Below are positions 54,764-62,916 of a stretch of 64,000 nucleotides of DNA, piece after piece (within the stretch, counting starts at the first letter, position 1; each line of letters opens with the position of its first letter). This stretch comes from Bacillus sp. FJAT-44742 (GTDB lineage: Bacteria; Bacillota; Bacilli; Bacillales; Marinococcaceae). The stretch is taken from the NCBI RefSeq assembly GCF_002797315.1, contig NZ_KZ454936.1, forward strand, positions 126,999 to 190,998, read 5' to 3'. Both the position numbers and the translations under genes were made by a program. Below the pieces are notes generated by a model, which worked only from the letters and a program-made list of their open reading frames with translations, was not told the origin of the DNA and ran no database searches.

Positions 54764-56314
54764 ATGTCTAAAGTAACAAGCGTTTTTTGGATATCGATGG
54801 TTATTGCGCTTGGTTTTGTGTTGTGGGGTGTTATTTTGCCGGGTCAGCTAGAAGCCGCCATGGATACAGCCCTTGCATTTTTCCTGGAGAACTTTGGCTG
54901 GTTTTATCAAATAGCAGCAACTTTCTTTTTACTATTTGCTCTTTATTTAATCATCAGCAAGTACGGGAAGATTAAGCTTGGAAAAGATGAAGACAAACCA
55001 GAGTTCAGCCGCCCAACCTGGATCGCTATGCTATTTAGTGCAGGAATGGGAATAGGACTGTTATTTTTTGGGGTTTCTGAACCGATTTCACACTTTGTCA
55101 GTCCGCCTATGATAGCGGGGGGAACAGATGACGCGGCAATCATGAGTCTTCAGTATACATATTTGCATTGGGGATTTCATGCATGGGCCATATACGCCAC
55201 GATAGCCCTTGGACTTGCATATTTTAAATTTAGGAAAGGATACCCAGGGTTAATTAGCGCTACACTATATCCACTACTTGGGGACCGAGTAAAAGGACCA
55301 ATTGGCGTCACGATTGATATTGTAGCGGTATTTGCCACCATATTTGGAGTATGTGCTTCTTTGGGGTTAGGAGCTGCTCAAATAAACGGTGGATTGAGCT
55401 ACCTTACAGGTATTCCTAATAACTTTACGATACAACTCATTATTATTGCGGTTGTTACTTTGTTGTTTATTTTTAGCGCCGGGACTGGCATCAAAAAAGG
55501 TATTAAATATTTGAGCAACACGAATATGGTCCTGGCAGTGATGCTATTCTTTGCCCTGTTATTTCTCGGTCCTACGGTATTTCTTCTGGAATTGTTTACA
55601 ACCACATTTGGAAGTTATATCCAAAACCTTCCTGCCATGGGACTTAGGCTGGCTCCTTTTAATGAAGGGGATGCCGAGTGGTTTCAAGGGTGGACCATTT
55701 TTTACTGGGCATGGTGGATCGCCTGGGCACCGTTTGTAGGTACTTTTATTGCAAGGGTATCAAAAGGAAGAACAGTAAGAGAATTCGTAGTGGCGGTACT
55801 GATCATTCCTTCTGTTGTTTGTACTCTTTGGTTTGCTGTATTTGGGGGGACAGGAATCTTCTATGAATACACAATGGGCCTTCCTGTTTCTGAGCAGGCT
55901 CTGGAGACCGCTTTGTTTTTTGTATATGAGCAAATTCCATTGGGAGCCATCCTGGCCATAATTACTGTATTTTTAATTAGTACCTTCTTTATCACATCCG
56001 CTGATTCAGCTACTTTTGTGCTAGGGATGCAAACAACAAATGGAGGGATTAACCCTCCAAACGTTGTAAAGTTCAGTTGGGGTTTTGTGTTAGCGGCATC
56101 AGCAGCAGTGCTTATGGCTTCGGGAGGGCTTGAAGGGTTACAGACTGCGATTATAGTCAGCGCTTTTCCTTTAACTATCATATTATTTTTCATGACGTTT
56201 TCCATGTTGAAAGCCTTTAAAGGAGAAGTGAAACCAGAACCTACCGGCGGCAAACTGCCAAAGATTAGGTTAAGAAGAAGAAAGGGAATTAAAGAGGAAA
56301 TAAAACCAACCTAA
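54764..56314 (+). CDS. BCCT-family glycine betaine/choline transporter
   Basis: Sodium-coupled betaine/choline/carnitine transporter of 516 residues with twelve helices. The diagnostic tryptophan-rich segment FYWAWWIAWAPFVGTFIARVSKGRT in helix 8 region and the GMGIGLLFFGVSEP motif in helix 3 region with LHWGFHAWAIY are present. Compatible-solute uptake for osmoprotection is the likely role. The C-terminal tail is short and strongly basic (RLRRRKGIKEEIK), possibly the osmosensing element. Its own terminator follows. GGAGAG precedes the ATG. Confidence 0.93.
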   Translation: MSKVTSVFWISMVIALGFVLWGVILPGQLEAAMDTALAFFLENFGWFYQIAATFFLLFALYLIISKYGKIKLGKDEDKPEFSRPTWIAMLFSAGMGIGLLFFGVSEPISHFVSPPMIAGGTDDAAIMSLQYTYLHWGFHAWAIYATIALGLAYFKFRKGYPGLISATLYPLLGDRVKGPIGVTIDIVAVFATIFGVCASLGLGAAQINGGLSYLTGIPNNFTIQLIIIAVVTLLFIFSAGTGIKKGIKYLSNTNMVLAVMLFFALLFLGPTVFLLELFTTTFGSYIQNLPAMGLRLAPFNEGDAEWFQGWTIFYWAWWIAWAPFVGTFIARVSKGRTVREFVVAVLIIPSVVCTLWFAVFGGTGIFYEYTMGLPVSEQALETALFFVYEQIPLGAILAIITVFLISTFFITSADSATFVLGMQTTNGGINPPNVVKFSWGFVLAASAAVLMASGGLEGLQTAIIVSAFPLTIILFFMTFSMLKAFKGEVKPEPTGGKLPKIRLRRRKGIKEEIKPT

Positions 56315-56326
56315 TCTAGTAATAGC

Positions 56327-56369
56327 AAAAAAGGCTGAATGGTGGAGAACCATCATTCAGCCTTTTTTT
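56327..56369. terminator. Terminator between BCCT and narK
   Basis: AAAAAGGCTGAATGGTGG and CCATCATTCAGCCTTTTT pair; convergent genes on either side. Confidence 0.85.
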
Positions 56370-56383
56370 ATAAGAAGAGAGGA

Positions 56384-57589
56384 TTATATTTGTACAGATT
56401 TTCCTTCAAGTTTCCATTCTCTTCTCCAGCCAGCCTGTGCAATTAAAAGAAGTCCAAGGGCACACAGACCTGTGAGTGATAGAACAATGAAGCCGCTGGC
56501 GTACGTCCCGGTAAGATCTCTCAAAGTACCAAGAACATTTGGAAGGAAGAAGCCGCCAACGCCGCCTGCCGCCCCAACAATGCCTGTTACCATGCCAATT
56601 TCTTTTTGAAAGCGCTGTGGAACAAGCTGGAAGATTGCTCCGTTACCCATTCCCAAACAGCCCATACCAACAAAGAGTAACAATGTTACTAATGCTAAAG
56701 GAGGCAGGAAGCTGACACCAAGCATACAGATTGATACTCCTACAAACAGGAAGGTTAATAATTTTACACCGCCGATTTTATCAGCAATCAATCCGCCAAC
56801 TGGACGCAGGAAGCTTCCTGCAGCAACGACCAGCGTTACAAATTCACCGGCACGAACAGCTGCTAAGTCGTATTGGGAAACAAAGAAATAGCTTAAAAAA
56901 CTGGACAACCCGACAAACCCGCCAAACGTTACACTGTAAAGGATACAAAAATACCAGGCATCTTTCTCTTTAAGTACTTTAAAATAATCTAAGACAGGCT
57001 TTGGCTTTGGCTGATTAGGAGGTTCTTTAGCGATAAACATATATGAAATCAAAACCAGAGTTAAAGGGATAAGTGCTAAACCAAATACAGCATTCCAGCC
57101 GTACAGCTCTGCAAGACGTGGACCAAACAATGTAGCAAGAAGGGTACCACTGTTCCCTGCTCCTGCTATCCCCATTGCCAAACCTTGCAGTTGAGGAGGA
57201 TACCAGCGACTTGCCATTGGAAGAGAAGCGGAGAAGCTTGCTCCAGCAACACCAAGCAGGATACCAATCATGTACAATTCAGCAATTGTAAAGCCAAACA
57301 GCCATCCCCAGAATAAGGGTATCATTGTTACAATCATTCCGCCGATGGCTGTTTTTTTAGGACCGAAGCGGTCTGTGAGAATCCCCATAATAATTCGGAA
57401 CACCGATCCTGCTAGAATAGGGATCGCAACAATAAGCCCGACTTGTCCTGCTGTTAAGTTAAAATCTGCTGTCAGGTAGGCACCTAAAGCACCTAATAAA
57501 ACCCAGATCATAAAGCTAATGTCAAAGTACAAAAAGGCCGAAAACAACGAAGGGGCGTGTCCACTCTTTTTCAAGTCCGACAGTTTCAT
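56384..57589 (-). CDS. narK: Nitrate/nitrite MFS transporter NarK
   Basis: Twelve-helix MFS transporter of 401 residues of the nitrate/nitrite porter group. The nitrate signatures are visible: [11 protein letters not shown] in helix 5 and [15 protein letters not shown] in helix 11, with the substrate Arg residues in [16 protein letters not shown] and [11 protein letters not shown]. No nitrate or nitrite reductase gene is in the window, but the Moco genes at 37-42 kb would serve one. GGAGG lies upstream of the ATG. Confidence 0.9.
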   Translation of the reverse strand: MKLSDLKKSGHAPSLFSAFLYFDISFMIWVLLGALGAYLTADFNLTAGQVGLIVAIPILAGSVFRIIMGILTDRFGPKKTAIGGMIVTMIPLFWGWLFGFTIAELYMIGILLGVAGASFSASLPMASRWYPPQLQGLAMGIAGAGNSGTLLATLFGPRLAELYGWNAVFGLALIPLTLVLISYMFIAKEPPNQPKPKPVLDYFKVLKEKDAWYFCILYSVTFGGFVGLSSFLSYFFVSQYDLAAVRAGEFVTLVVAAGSFLRPVGGLIADKIGGVKLLTFLFVGVSICMLGVSFLPPLALVTLLLFVGMGCLGMGNGAIFQLVPQRFQKEIGMVTGIVGAAGGVGGFFLPNVLGTLRDLTGTYASGFIVLSLTGLCALGLLLIAQAGWRREWKLEGKSVQI

Positions 57590-57751
57590 GTTTCATAATT
57601 CCTCCTTATTTGGTGTGTGAGTTTATTATGACAAAAATAAGTAAGTGGCAGTCAGATTATGTTAGCTTTACTCACATGGTTTTTATCGGAAAGAAAACGA
57701 TAGAGTGGGAGGAACGTGCAAACAATGTAAAAGAGGAGTGTAAGAGATAAG

Positions 57752-57785
57752 AAAAACCCCTGCCAGTTTGTCGGCAGGGGTTTTT
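57752..57785. terminator. Terminator-like hairpin upstream of narK
   Basis: AAAAACCCCTGCC and GGCAGGGGTTTTT form a perfect stem, between narK and the alcohol dehydrogenase operon, symmetric T tracts. On the minus strand it can terminate the alcohol dehydrogenase operon. Confidence 0.85.
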
Positions 57786-57953
57786 ACTTTGTCGTCGAAC
57801 AAAGATTCCCTAAATGGGGTATGTAAAATCCTATACTATTATAGTTTAATAGGTTTAGAAGATATGTCAATATCTTCTTGGGGAAATATACATAATATTT
57901 TGTTCCGTCAATTGTAGAATGGTAAGCGATGTTCTTCACTGATAGAAACGTAA

Positions 57954-57991
57954 TCGAGAAAGCAGAAAACCCGCTTTCTCGTAAATTTTTG
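57954..57991. other. Hairpin behind the alcohol dehydrogenase gene
   Basis: CGAGAAAGC and GCTTTCTCG flank an 8-9 base loop just after the minus-strand stop codon; a T tract follows only on the plus strand. Confidence 0.45.
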
Positions 57992-57994
57992 CTT

Positions 57995-59170
57995 TTACTT
58001 CCCAAGGGAAAGTTTACCAAAGTAGGCTGCCTGGTATACTTCAAAAATATCATTCTGGCTGTAGGGTCTTGGACTTCTTTGAAGCAGCCGTTTTTGCTTG
58101 ATTCCTTCTTCAGCGAGTAAAGGTATGTCTTCTTCTTTTACTCCAAACCTATCAAGTGTTTGAGGGATTCCTGTATCTCTTACGATCTCCTGCAGAGCCT
58201 GAACAGCTGACACAGCGGCCTCTCGGGTACTTAATAGTGAAGTGTCTACGCCCAATGCAGCTGCAAGGTCAGTCATTTTTTCCATACATGATGGCCAGAC
58301 AAAATCAAATACATAAGGAAGCATGACAGCATTTGATTCCCCGTGGGGGATTTTATACAGTCCGCCTAATGGATAAGCCAACGCGTGGACTCCCGCTACA
58401 CCAGCATTATAAAAGCTTAATCCAGCGAGAAGGCTTCCCCACGCCATCTTATTTCTGGACTCTTCGTGACTGCCATGCCACACGGCGGTCCGAATATTTC
58501 TGGAAATCAGCCGAACCGCCTCAAGAGCCAGCGAATCTGTTAAGGGGGTGGCATTAACTGAAATATAGGCTTCTACAGCATGAGTTAACGCATCAACACC
58601 TGTAGAGGCTGTTATTCTTGGCGGAACTGTATACGTGAGTTCTGGATCTAAAACAGCCACGTCGGCTAACAATAGTGGGTCAGTAATAACGTCTTTTGTT
58701 TTTTCTAAGGAAAAAACAGAGATATCGGTAACTTCTGCCCCGGTTCCTGAGGTAGTAGGGATAAGCATTTTAGGCAGCCCTTTGTTTTCAAGCTTGCGGC
58801 TGCCGGTAAGGTTCAGGAAGTCCCCAGGCTCTCCTTCATTGCCATAGAGGACAGAGGCGGCTTTGGCAACGTCCAGGGAACTTCCCCCTCCAATGCCGAT
58901 CACAAAATCGGCATTGCTTTCTTTTAATGCTTGTACCGCTTTTCTTCCTGTTTCAAGTGGCGGTTCTGGCACTAGGTCGTTGAAAGTAGAATAGGAGACT
59001 TTCGCATCTTTCAGCACGTCTTCCAGTTTGCTTAAAATGCCTGCCTGTATGATTCCAGGATCAGCAAAAATCATAACTTTACCTGCGTTGAAGTTTTGAA
59101 GCTCTTGAGGAATATTCTTTAAAACTCCTTCTCCAGATAAAATTTTAATAGGAGAGACAAACTGATGCAT
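57995..59170 (-). CDS. Iron-containing alcohol dehydrogenase
   Basis: Group III NAD(P)-dependent alcohol dehydrogenase of 391 residues. The dinucleotide motif GIGGGSSLDVAK, PTTSGTGAEV, and the metal ligands in ASTGVDALTHAVEAY, GVAGVHALAYPLGG and KIPHGESNAVMLP (Asp and three His) are intact. ATG 59170 has GGGAGG nine bases upstream. It follows the sodium:solute symporter by fourteen bases, and an aldehyde dehydrogenase stump lies at the operon's upstream end, suggesting uptake and oxidation of an alcohol-type substrate (inference). Confidence 0.93.
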   Translation of the reverse strand: MHQFVSPIKILSGEGVLKNIPQELQNFNAGKVMIFADPGIIQAGILSKLEDVLKDAKVSYSTFNDLVPEPPLETGRKAVQALKESNADFVIGIGGGSSLDVAKAASVLYGNEGEPGDFLNLTGSRKLENKGLPKMLIPTTSGTGAEVTDISVFSLEKTKDVITDPLLLADVAVLDPELTYTVPPRITASTGVDALTHAVEAYISVNATPLTDSLALEAVRLISRNIRTAVWHGSHEESRNKMAWGSLLAGLSFYNAGVAGVHALAYPLGGLYKIPHGESNAVMLPYVFDFVWPSCMEKMTDLAAALGVDTSLLSTREAAVSAVQALQEIVRDTGIPQTLDRFGVKEEDIPLLAEEGIKQKRLLQRSPRPYSQNDIFEVYQAAYFGKLSLGK

Positions 59171-59184
59171 AATCAAATTCCTCC

Positions 59185-60693
59185 CTATAAAGATTCTGTT
59201 TTGCCCGGGTTAAAGACACGATCAATCTCGTGCTGTGCCGGTTTTGGAGTGACAAGAGACAGAACAAACATAAGAATCAAGCTGACAAGCACCCCGATAC
59301 CAGCTGCGGCAAATGGGTTGTCGAGTCCTACACCAAGGTAGACGATCCAGTAGGTAGAAGTACCAACCAGCATAGAAATAATGGCAGCTGATTTTGTTGC
59401 TCTTTTCCAAAGAGTACCGATAACAAGCGGTCCTGCAGTAGCAGAAACAATCGCCCCGATCCCTATCCATAGATATACTGCCAGGTATTGCGGCGGTGTC
59501 CATGCCATCCAGATCGCAGCACCAATGACTACGAAGGTTCCGTAACGGCTGATCATCAGTTCTACCTTTTCAGCTTTTTCAGTTGTAATATTGCTTCTTG
59601 GGACAATTGTTTTTCTGTAAATATCGTTGGCAAGTAATTGTGTTAAAGAAACAATTAAACCGTCAGATGTTGACATAATGGCTGAAAGAACTGCAATAGC
59701 GAAAAAGGCTGCAATAATTGGCGGAAATAATTCACTAAACAGGACTGGAACGACCTGGTCAGGATTAATGTTAGCTCCCGGGTCGATCACAGCGATTCCA
59801 AGCATTCCACCTAATGCCATTAATGGAAGAGTAGTGGCGATAACTGTACAGTACATAATTAGTTTCTTCAAATCTTTTCCTGATTTAACAGCCATGAATT
59901 TGTTTCCTAGATGAGGAAGAATACTAAAAGGTATATGGGCAATGAATAAAAGAATGACAAGCCATGCAGCGCCATATGTATCATGCCCAGGGATAAATAA
60001 GGTATCAAATCCGCCTTCAGGCTTTCTCTCATTTATTGTATCTATCATACCAGAAAAACCGCCATCAACACCGTAACCCATTACAAAAACGACAACGACT
60101 ACTATGGCAATAATAAGCATTAAAAAGCCTTGAATGGCATCAGTTAAAATATCAGAATGAGAGCCGCCTAAGAAAACGTAAACAGAAAGAACGATCCCTG
60201 TTAATATCAAGCCGACACCATAATCAATTCCCATCATGGTTTGGAACATGGTTGCTGCGGCAACAAATTGAGATACAACATAAAAGATTAATAAAATTGA
60301 AATAACAGTTAAAATAATGCGTAAGAAATCACTGTTAAAGCGTTCACCCATAAATTCAGGAATTGTTCTTGTACCAAACTGGTCACCAAAACGTTTAATA
60401 GTTTTTGCCACAAACACCATACCTATAATAGTGGCGATAGGGTACAAGAGGGGATACCATAAGCTTGGTGCCCCGATATCGTAAGCCAGGCCCGGCATTC
60501 CCATAAAGGTAGAACCACTGGAAATACCTGCGCTTATAACTAATGCAATGGTGAGCGGGCCATAGGTTGAACGGGCTGTTGCGAAATCATCAGCGTTATC
60601 AGTCCGTTTCATGCCGACCCACCCAAAATATAACATGACCCCTATAAAGAAAACCATAAAAATCCAGGAGTACATAACGATCGTACTGTCCAT
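59185..60693 (-). CDS. Sodium:solute symporter (SSS family)
   Basis: Thirteen-helix SSS transporter of 502 residues with a LeuT-like core (ISAGISSGSTFMGMPGLAYDIG, AIMSTSDGLIVSLTQLLANDIYRK with the Na-binding Ser/Thr of helix 8). Substrate is unknown; relatives carry proline, acetate/pyruvate or pantothenate. It is translated behind a 34-residue accessory peptide gene and ahead of the iron alcohol dehydrogenase. GGAGG precedes the ATG. Confidence 0.92.
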   Translation of the reverse strand: MDSTIVMYSWIFMVFFIGVMLYFGWVGMKRTDNADDFATARSTYGPLTIALVISAGISSGSTFMGMPGLAYDIGAPSLWYPLLYPIATIIGMVFVAKTIKRFGDQFGTRTIPEFMGERFNSDFLRIILTVISILLIFYVVSQFVAAATMFQTMMGIDYGVGLILTGIVLSVYVFLGGSHSDILTDAIQGFLMLIIAIVVVVVFVMGYGVDGGFSGMIDTINERKPEGGFDTLFIPGHDTYGAAWLVILLFIAHIPFSILPHLGNKFMAVKSGKDLKKLIMYCTVIATTLPLMALGGMLGIAVIDPGANINPDQVVPVLFSELFPPIIAAFFAIAVLSAIMSTSDGLIVSLTQLLANDIYRKTIVPRSNITTEKAEKVELMISRYGTFVVIGAAIWMAWTPPQYLAVYLWIGIGAIVSATAGPLVIGTLWKRATKSAAIISMLVGTSTYWIVYLGVGLDNPFAAAGIGVLVSLILMFVLSLVTPKPAQHEIDRVFNPGKTESL

Positions 60694-60724
60694 GGTGCAG
60701 AACCTCCTTTAGATGTGCTGTGTT

Positions 60725-60829
60725 TTATTTTTTTTCGTCTTCATCGAGCAGGTTTGTTTTCCATAATAAAACAAACATAAAGATCCAGGTAGATAGAGTG
60801 AGAGTGACAATCCAATAGAGCATAGTCAT
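60725..60829 (-). CDS. Small symporter-associated membrane peptide
   Basis: A 34-residue ORF, MTMLYWIVTLTLSTW then a hydrophobic run and the charged tail NLLDEDEKK, predicted as one membrane helix. AAGGGAGG is nine bases upstream of the ATG, an excellent ribosome site. It ends 31 bases before the symporter gene on the same strand. Very short membrane peptides in front of SSS symporters are known as symporter accessory proteins, which this resembles. Function in assembly or stability is inferred. Confidence 0.75.
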   Translation of the reverse strand: MTMLYWIVTLTLSTWIFMFVLLWKTNLLDEDEKK

Positions 60830-60833
60830 GATC

Positions 60834-61409
60834 TTAATCCTCCCTTATCGTAGTAAAGAATGAGTGAATTTCTGGATATTTATCCAAATTCTCTGCATGT
60901 CCGGAAACAGGCTCATACAGCATTGTTCTTGTTTGATTCTTTCCTGTATGCTTTTGCAGATGTACTTCATAAGGAAGATAGGCTGTTTTTTCTTCTATCA
61001 ACTCCAGCCTAGGCACATTCCAAACTCTCGCATAGTGGACATAGAATCGCCTTACCATTTCCCGGGAACTAGCCAGATATGTGCTTTTTTCTACTTTGCT
61101 TGGGATAATTTGATTCTCTTTGACTTCACCCAGTGAGAAGGAAGGCCATTCATCCGCAAATGAAGAATCTCCTTTAATTAAATTAGAAGCAACAACTCTT
61201 TTTTCAAGCTTTGGCTTTTTAAAAAAAGATTTATAATGAATCTCCCACTTTTGAAAGTTGTATGGATAGTAAAGGGGGATAATTCTTTCAGTTATCCATT
61301 TCTTGTTCTCAAGTTTTTCAGCATGTAAGTGATGGGCCTTATAAACAGGTATAATGATCGATGACTTGCTCATTGTGGTTTTTGACAGGCTCCCTTCACT
61401 TGTTGTCAT
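60834..61409 (-). CDS. Conserved-looking cytosolic protein of unknown function
   Basis: A 191-residue protein, MTTSEGSLSKTTM at the start, basic, with aromatic-rich strands (IIPVYKAHHLHAEKL, RIIPLYYPYNFQKWEI, RRFYVHYARVWNVPRLELIEEK). No membrane helix or signal peptide and no recognised motif. ATG 61409 has AGGGGTG eight bases upstream. Its stop codon is five bases before the accessory peptide start, so it belongs to the same operon as symporter and alcohol dehydrogenase; a substrate-related role is only a positional guess. Confidence 0.65.
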   Translation of the reverse strand: MTTSEGSLSKTTMSKSSIIIPVYKAHHLHAEKLENKKWITERIIPLYYPYNFQKWEIHYKSFFKKPKLEKRVVASNLIKGDSSFADEWPSFSLGEVKENQIIPSKVEKSTYLASSREMVRRFYVHYARVWNVPRLELIEEKTAYLPYEVHLQKHTGKNQTRTMLYEPVSGHAENLDKYPEIHSFFTTIRED

Positions 61410-61420
61410 TGTTTTCACCC

Positions 61421-61624
61421 CTAATATTTAATGCTTATCATTTTCAGTTCAGTCATTTCCTCCACTGCGTATTTCACTCCTTCGCGGCCGTATCCAGAAT
61501 CCTTGACCCCTCCGTAAGGCATATGTTCCAATCGAAGTATAGGGCGTTTCTCTTGCCCATGTATAAACAAGCTTTTTGCATAAAGTACTTCCCCAAAAAT
61601 GCATACGTATTCACAAAAGGGCAA
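61421..61624 (-). pseudogene. C-terminal stump of an aldehyde dehydrogenase
   Basis: The last 35 residues of this frame, [17 protein letters not shown] followed by [16 protein letters not shown], are the unmistakable C terminus of an NAD(P)-dependent aldehyde dehydrogenase. Upstream in the frame only 30 residues without clear homology remain, and the catalytic Cys and nucleotide domains are missing. It ends 12 bases before the unknown gene of the symporter-alcohol dehydrogenase operon, of which it was presumably the first gene. A large deletion is the simplest explanation. Confidence 0.8.
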
Positions 61625-61700
61625 ATGGGAGATTTGAGCTCTACAATTTCAGTTGTATTTATTCTTTATAATGGTTTTAGACCTAAAACCACAGCCTCAC

Positions 61701-61720
61701 TTTTGAATGCGCATTCAAAA
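61701..61720. promoter_or_regulatory. Perfect 20-bp palindrome, TetR-type operator candidate
   Basis: TTTTGAATGC followed by GCATTCAAAA is a perfect palindrome containing the TGAATG-N2-CATTCA pattern used by several TetR-family regulators. It lies 77 bases upstream of the aldehyde dehydrogenase stump and 340 bases before the TauE-like gene. Confidence 0.55.
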
Positions 61721-62062
61721 AAGCACAGACTAATTGTAACCACTTCAATTTTTGATGTCAATTAAATATTCAGAAAAAATCCATAAAACAGTTAAGTTAT
61801 ACTTTAATATTCTAAGAAAAAATAGCTTTTCGGGAAGCACTGCAAGGCTTTAGTCTAGAGTGAAAGGTGGCACGTAAAGGAGAAATATTCCAGTGTGGAA
61901 CTATGTTAAAGTGATTAGAGGTACGTATTTGAGAATCAATATGTCAAACAAAACGAAATCTAAATCTTTAAATCATTTGCAAAAAAGTTAAAATGCATCC
62001 AATATAGAAAGAAACGAAAAAATGGTGACTTTTCCATTATAAAGACAGGAAGTGTATGATTG
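61721..62062. other. Intergenic stretch, nothing recognised
   Basis: AT-rich sequence without gene, RNA motif or clear promoter between the palindrome and the TauE-like gene. Confidence 0.4.
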
Positions 62063-62893
62063 ATGGCAATGATAATTATCTTATTACTTATCGGTCTGCT
62101 GGCAGGAGTGTTGGCAAGTCTTGTAGGTATCGGGGGAGGGCTGATTATTGTACCAGCACTCCTTTTTTTAGGTACATATACATTGATTATTCCTGAAATA
62201 AGTCCTCAGCTGGCTGTAGGAACGTCAATGGTCGTTGTATTAGCAACAGGCCTTTCTTCTACCTTGGCTTATATGAAGCAAAAAAAAGTTGATTACAAAA
62301 GCGGCCTTTATTTTTTTATAGGCAGCGGGCCTGGGGCAGTTCTTGGGGCGTATGTGAATAGTTTTTTTGATTTTGAAGGCTTTTCTATTATTTTTGGATT
62401 TTTTATTTTAGGAATATCCATTCTCCTGATGCTTCGTCATCGCTTAAAGCCTTTCCCACTCAAACAGTCCATCCAAAGGGAATGGGAAAGTGATACAGGA
62501 GAAACAACTCTATATGGATACAGCTTAAAAGTAGCGATTCCTATTGCTTTTTTTGTCGGGGGAGTATCAGGGTTGTTTGGTATTGGTGGCGGAACAATTA
62601 TGGTTCCGGTAATGATTATGATTTTTCTTTTTCCTCCTCACGTTGCTGTCGCAACCTCCATGTTTATGATCTTTCTCTCGGCAATTACTGGATCAATTAC
62701 TCACGTGGCAATGGGGAATGTTGAATGGCTATACGTCTTTCTTTTAACCGCGGGAGCATGGATTGGAGCAAAAGTAGGAGCAAACCTTAATCAGAGACTA
62801 AATAGTGAGTCCATTGTTTTTCTTCTCAGGCTGGTCCTCATTCTTGTTGCCCTAAGACTGATATGGGAAGGATCTGCTCCTTTTTTTACATAA
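62063..62893 (+). CDS. TauE/SafE (TSUP) family permease
   Basis: A 276-residue membrane protein with eight helices in two repeats, each with the signature glycine cluster (LVGIGGGLIIVP and LFGIGGGTIMVPVM). TSUP proteins export sulfite, sulfoacetate or other organic anions, or take up related compounds. ATG 62063, with AGGAAG upstream. The M20-type amidase gene starts 24 bases after its stop and is probably co-transcribed, so the pair may handle a nitrogen-containing anion (inference). Confidence 0.9.
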   Translation: MAMIIILLLIGLLAGVLASLVGIGGGLIIVPALLFLGTYTLIIPEISPQLAVGTSMVVVLATGLSSTLAYMKQKKVDYKSGLYFFIGSGPGAVLGAYVNSFFDFEGFSIIFGFFILGISILLMLRHRLKPFPLKQSIQREWESDTGETTLYGYSLKVAIPIAFFVGGVSGLFGIGGGTIMVPVMIMIFLFPPHVAVATSMFMIFLSAITGSITHVAMGNVEWLYVFLLTAGAWIGAKVGANLNQRLNSESIVFLLRLVLILVALRLIWEGSAPFFT

Positions 62894-62916
62894 TATTTAT
62901 CTAGGGAGAGAGTAAA

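Noticed and set aside
57784-58053. 89-codon minus-strand frame at the end of the alcohol dehydrogenase
   Set aside because: It overlaps the alcohol dehydrogenase in another frame, crosses a hairpin, and has no ribosome site or homology.
61361-61765. 134-codon plus-strand frame over the aldehyde dehydrogenase stump
   Set aside because: Antisense to a recognisable aldehyde dehydrogenase C terminus and to the start of the unknown gene, with no ribosome site or homology.
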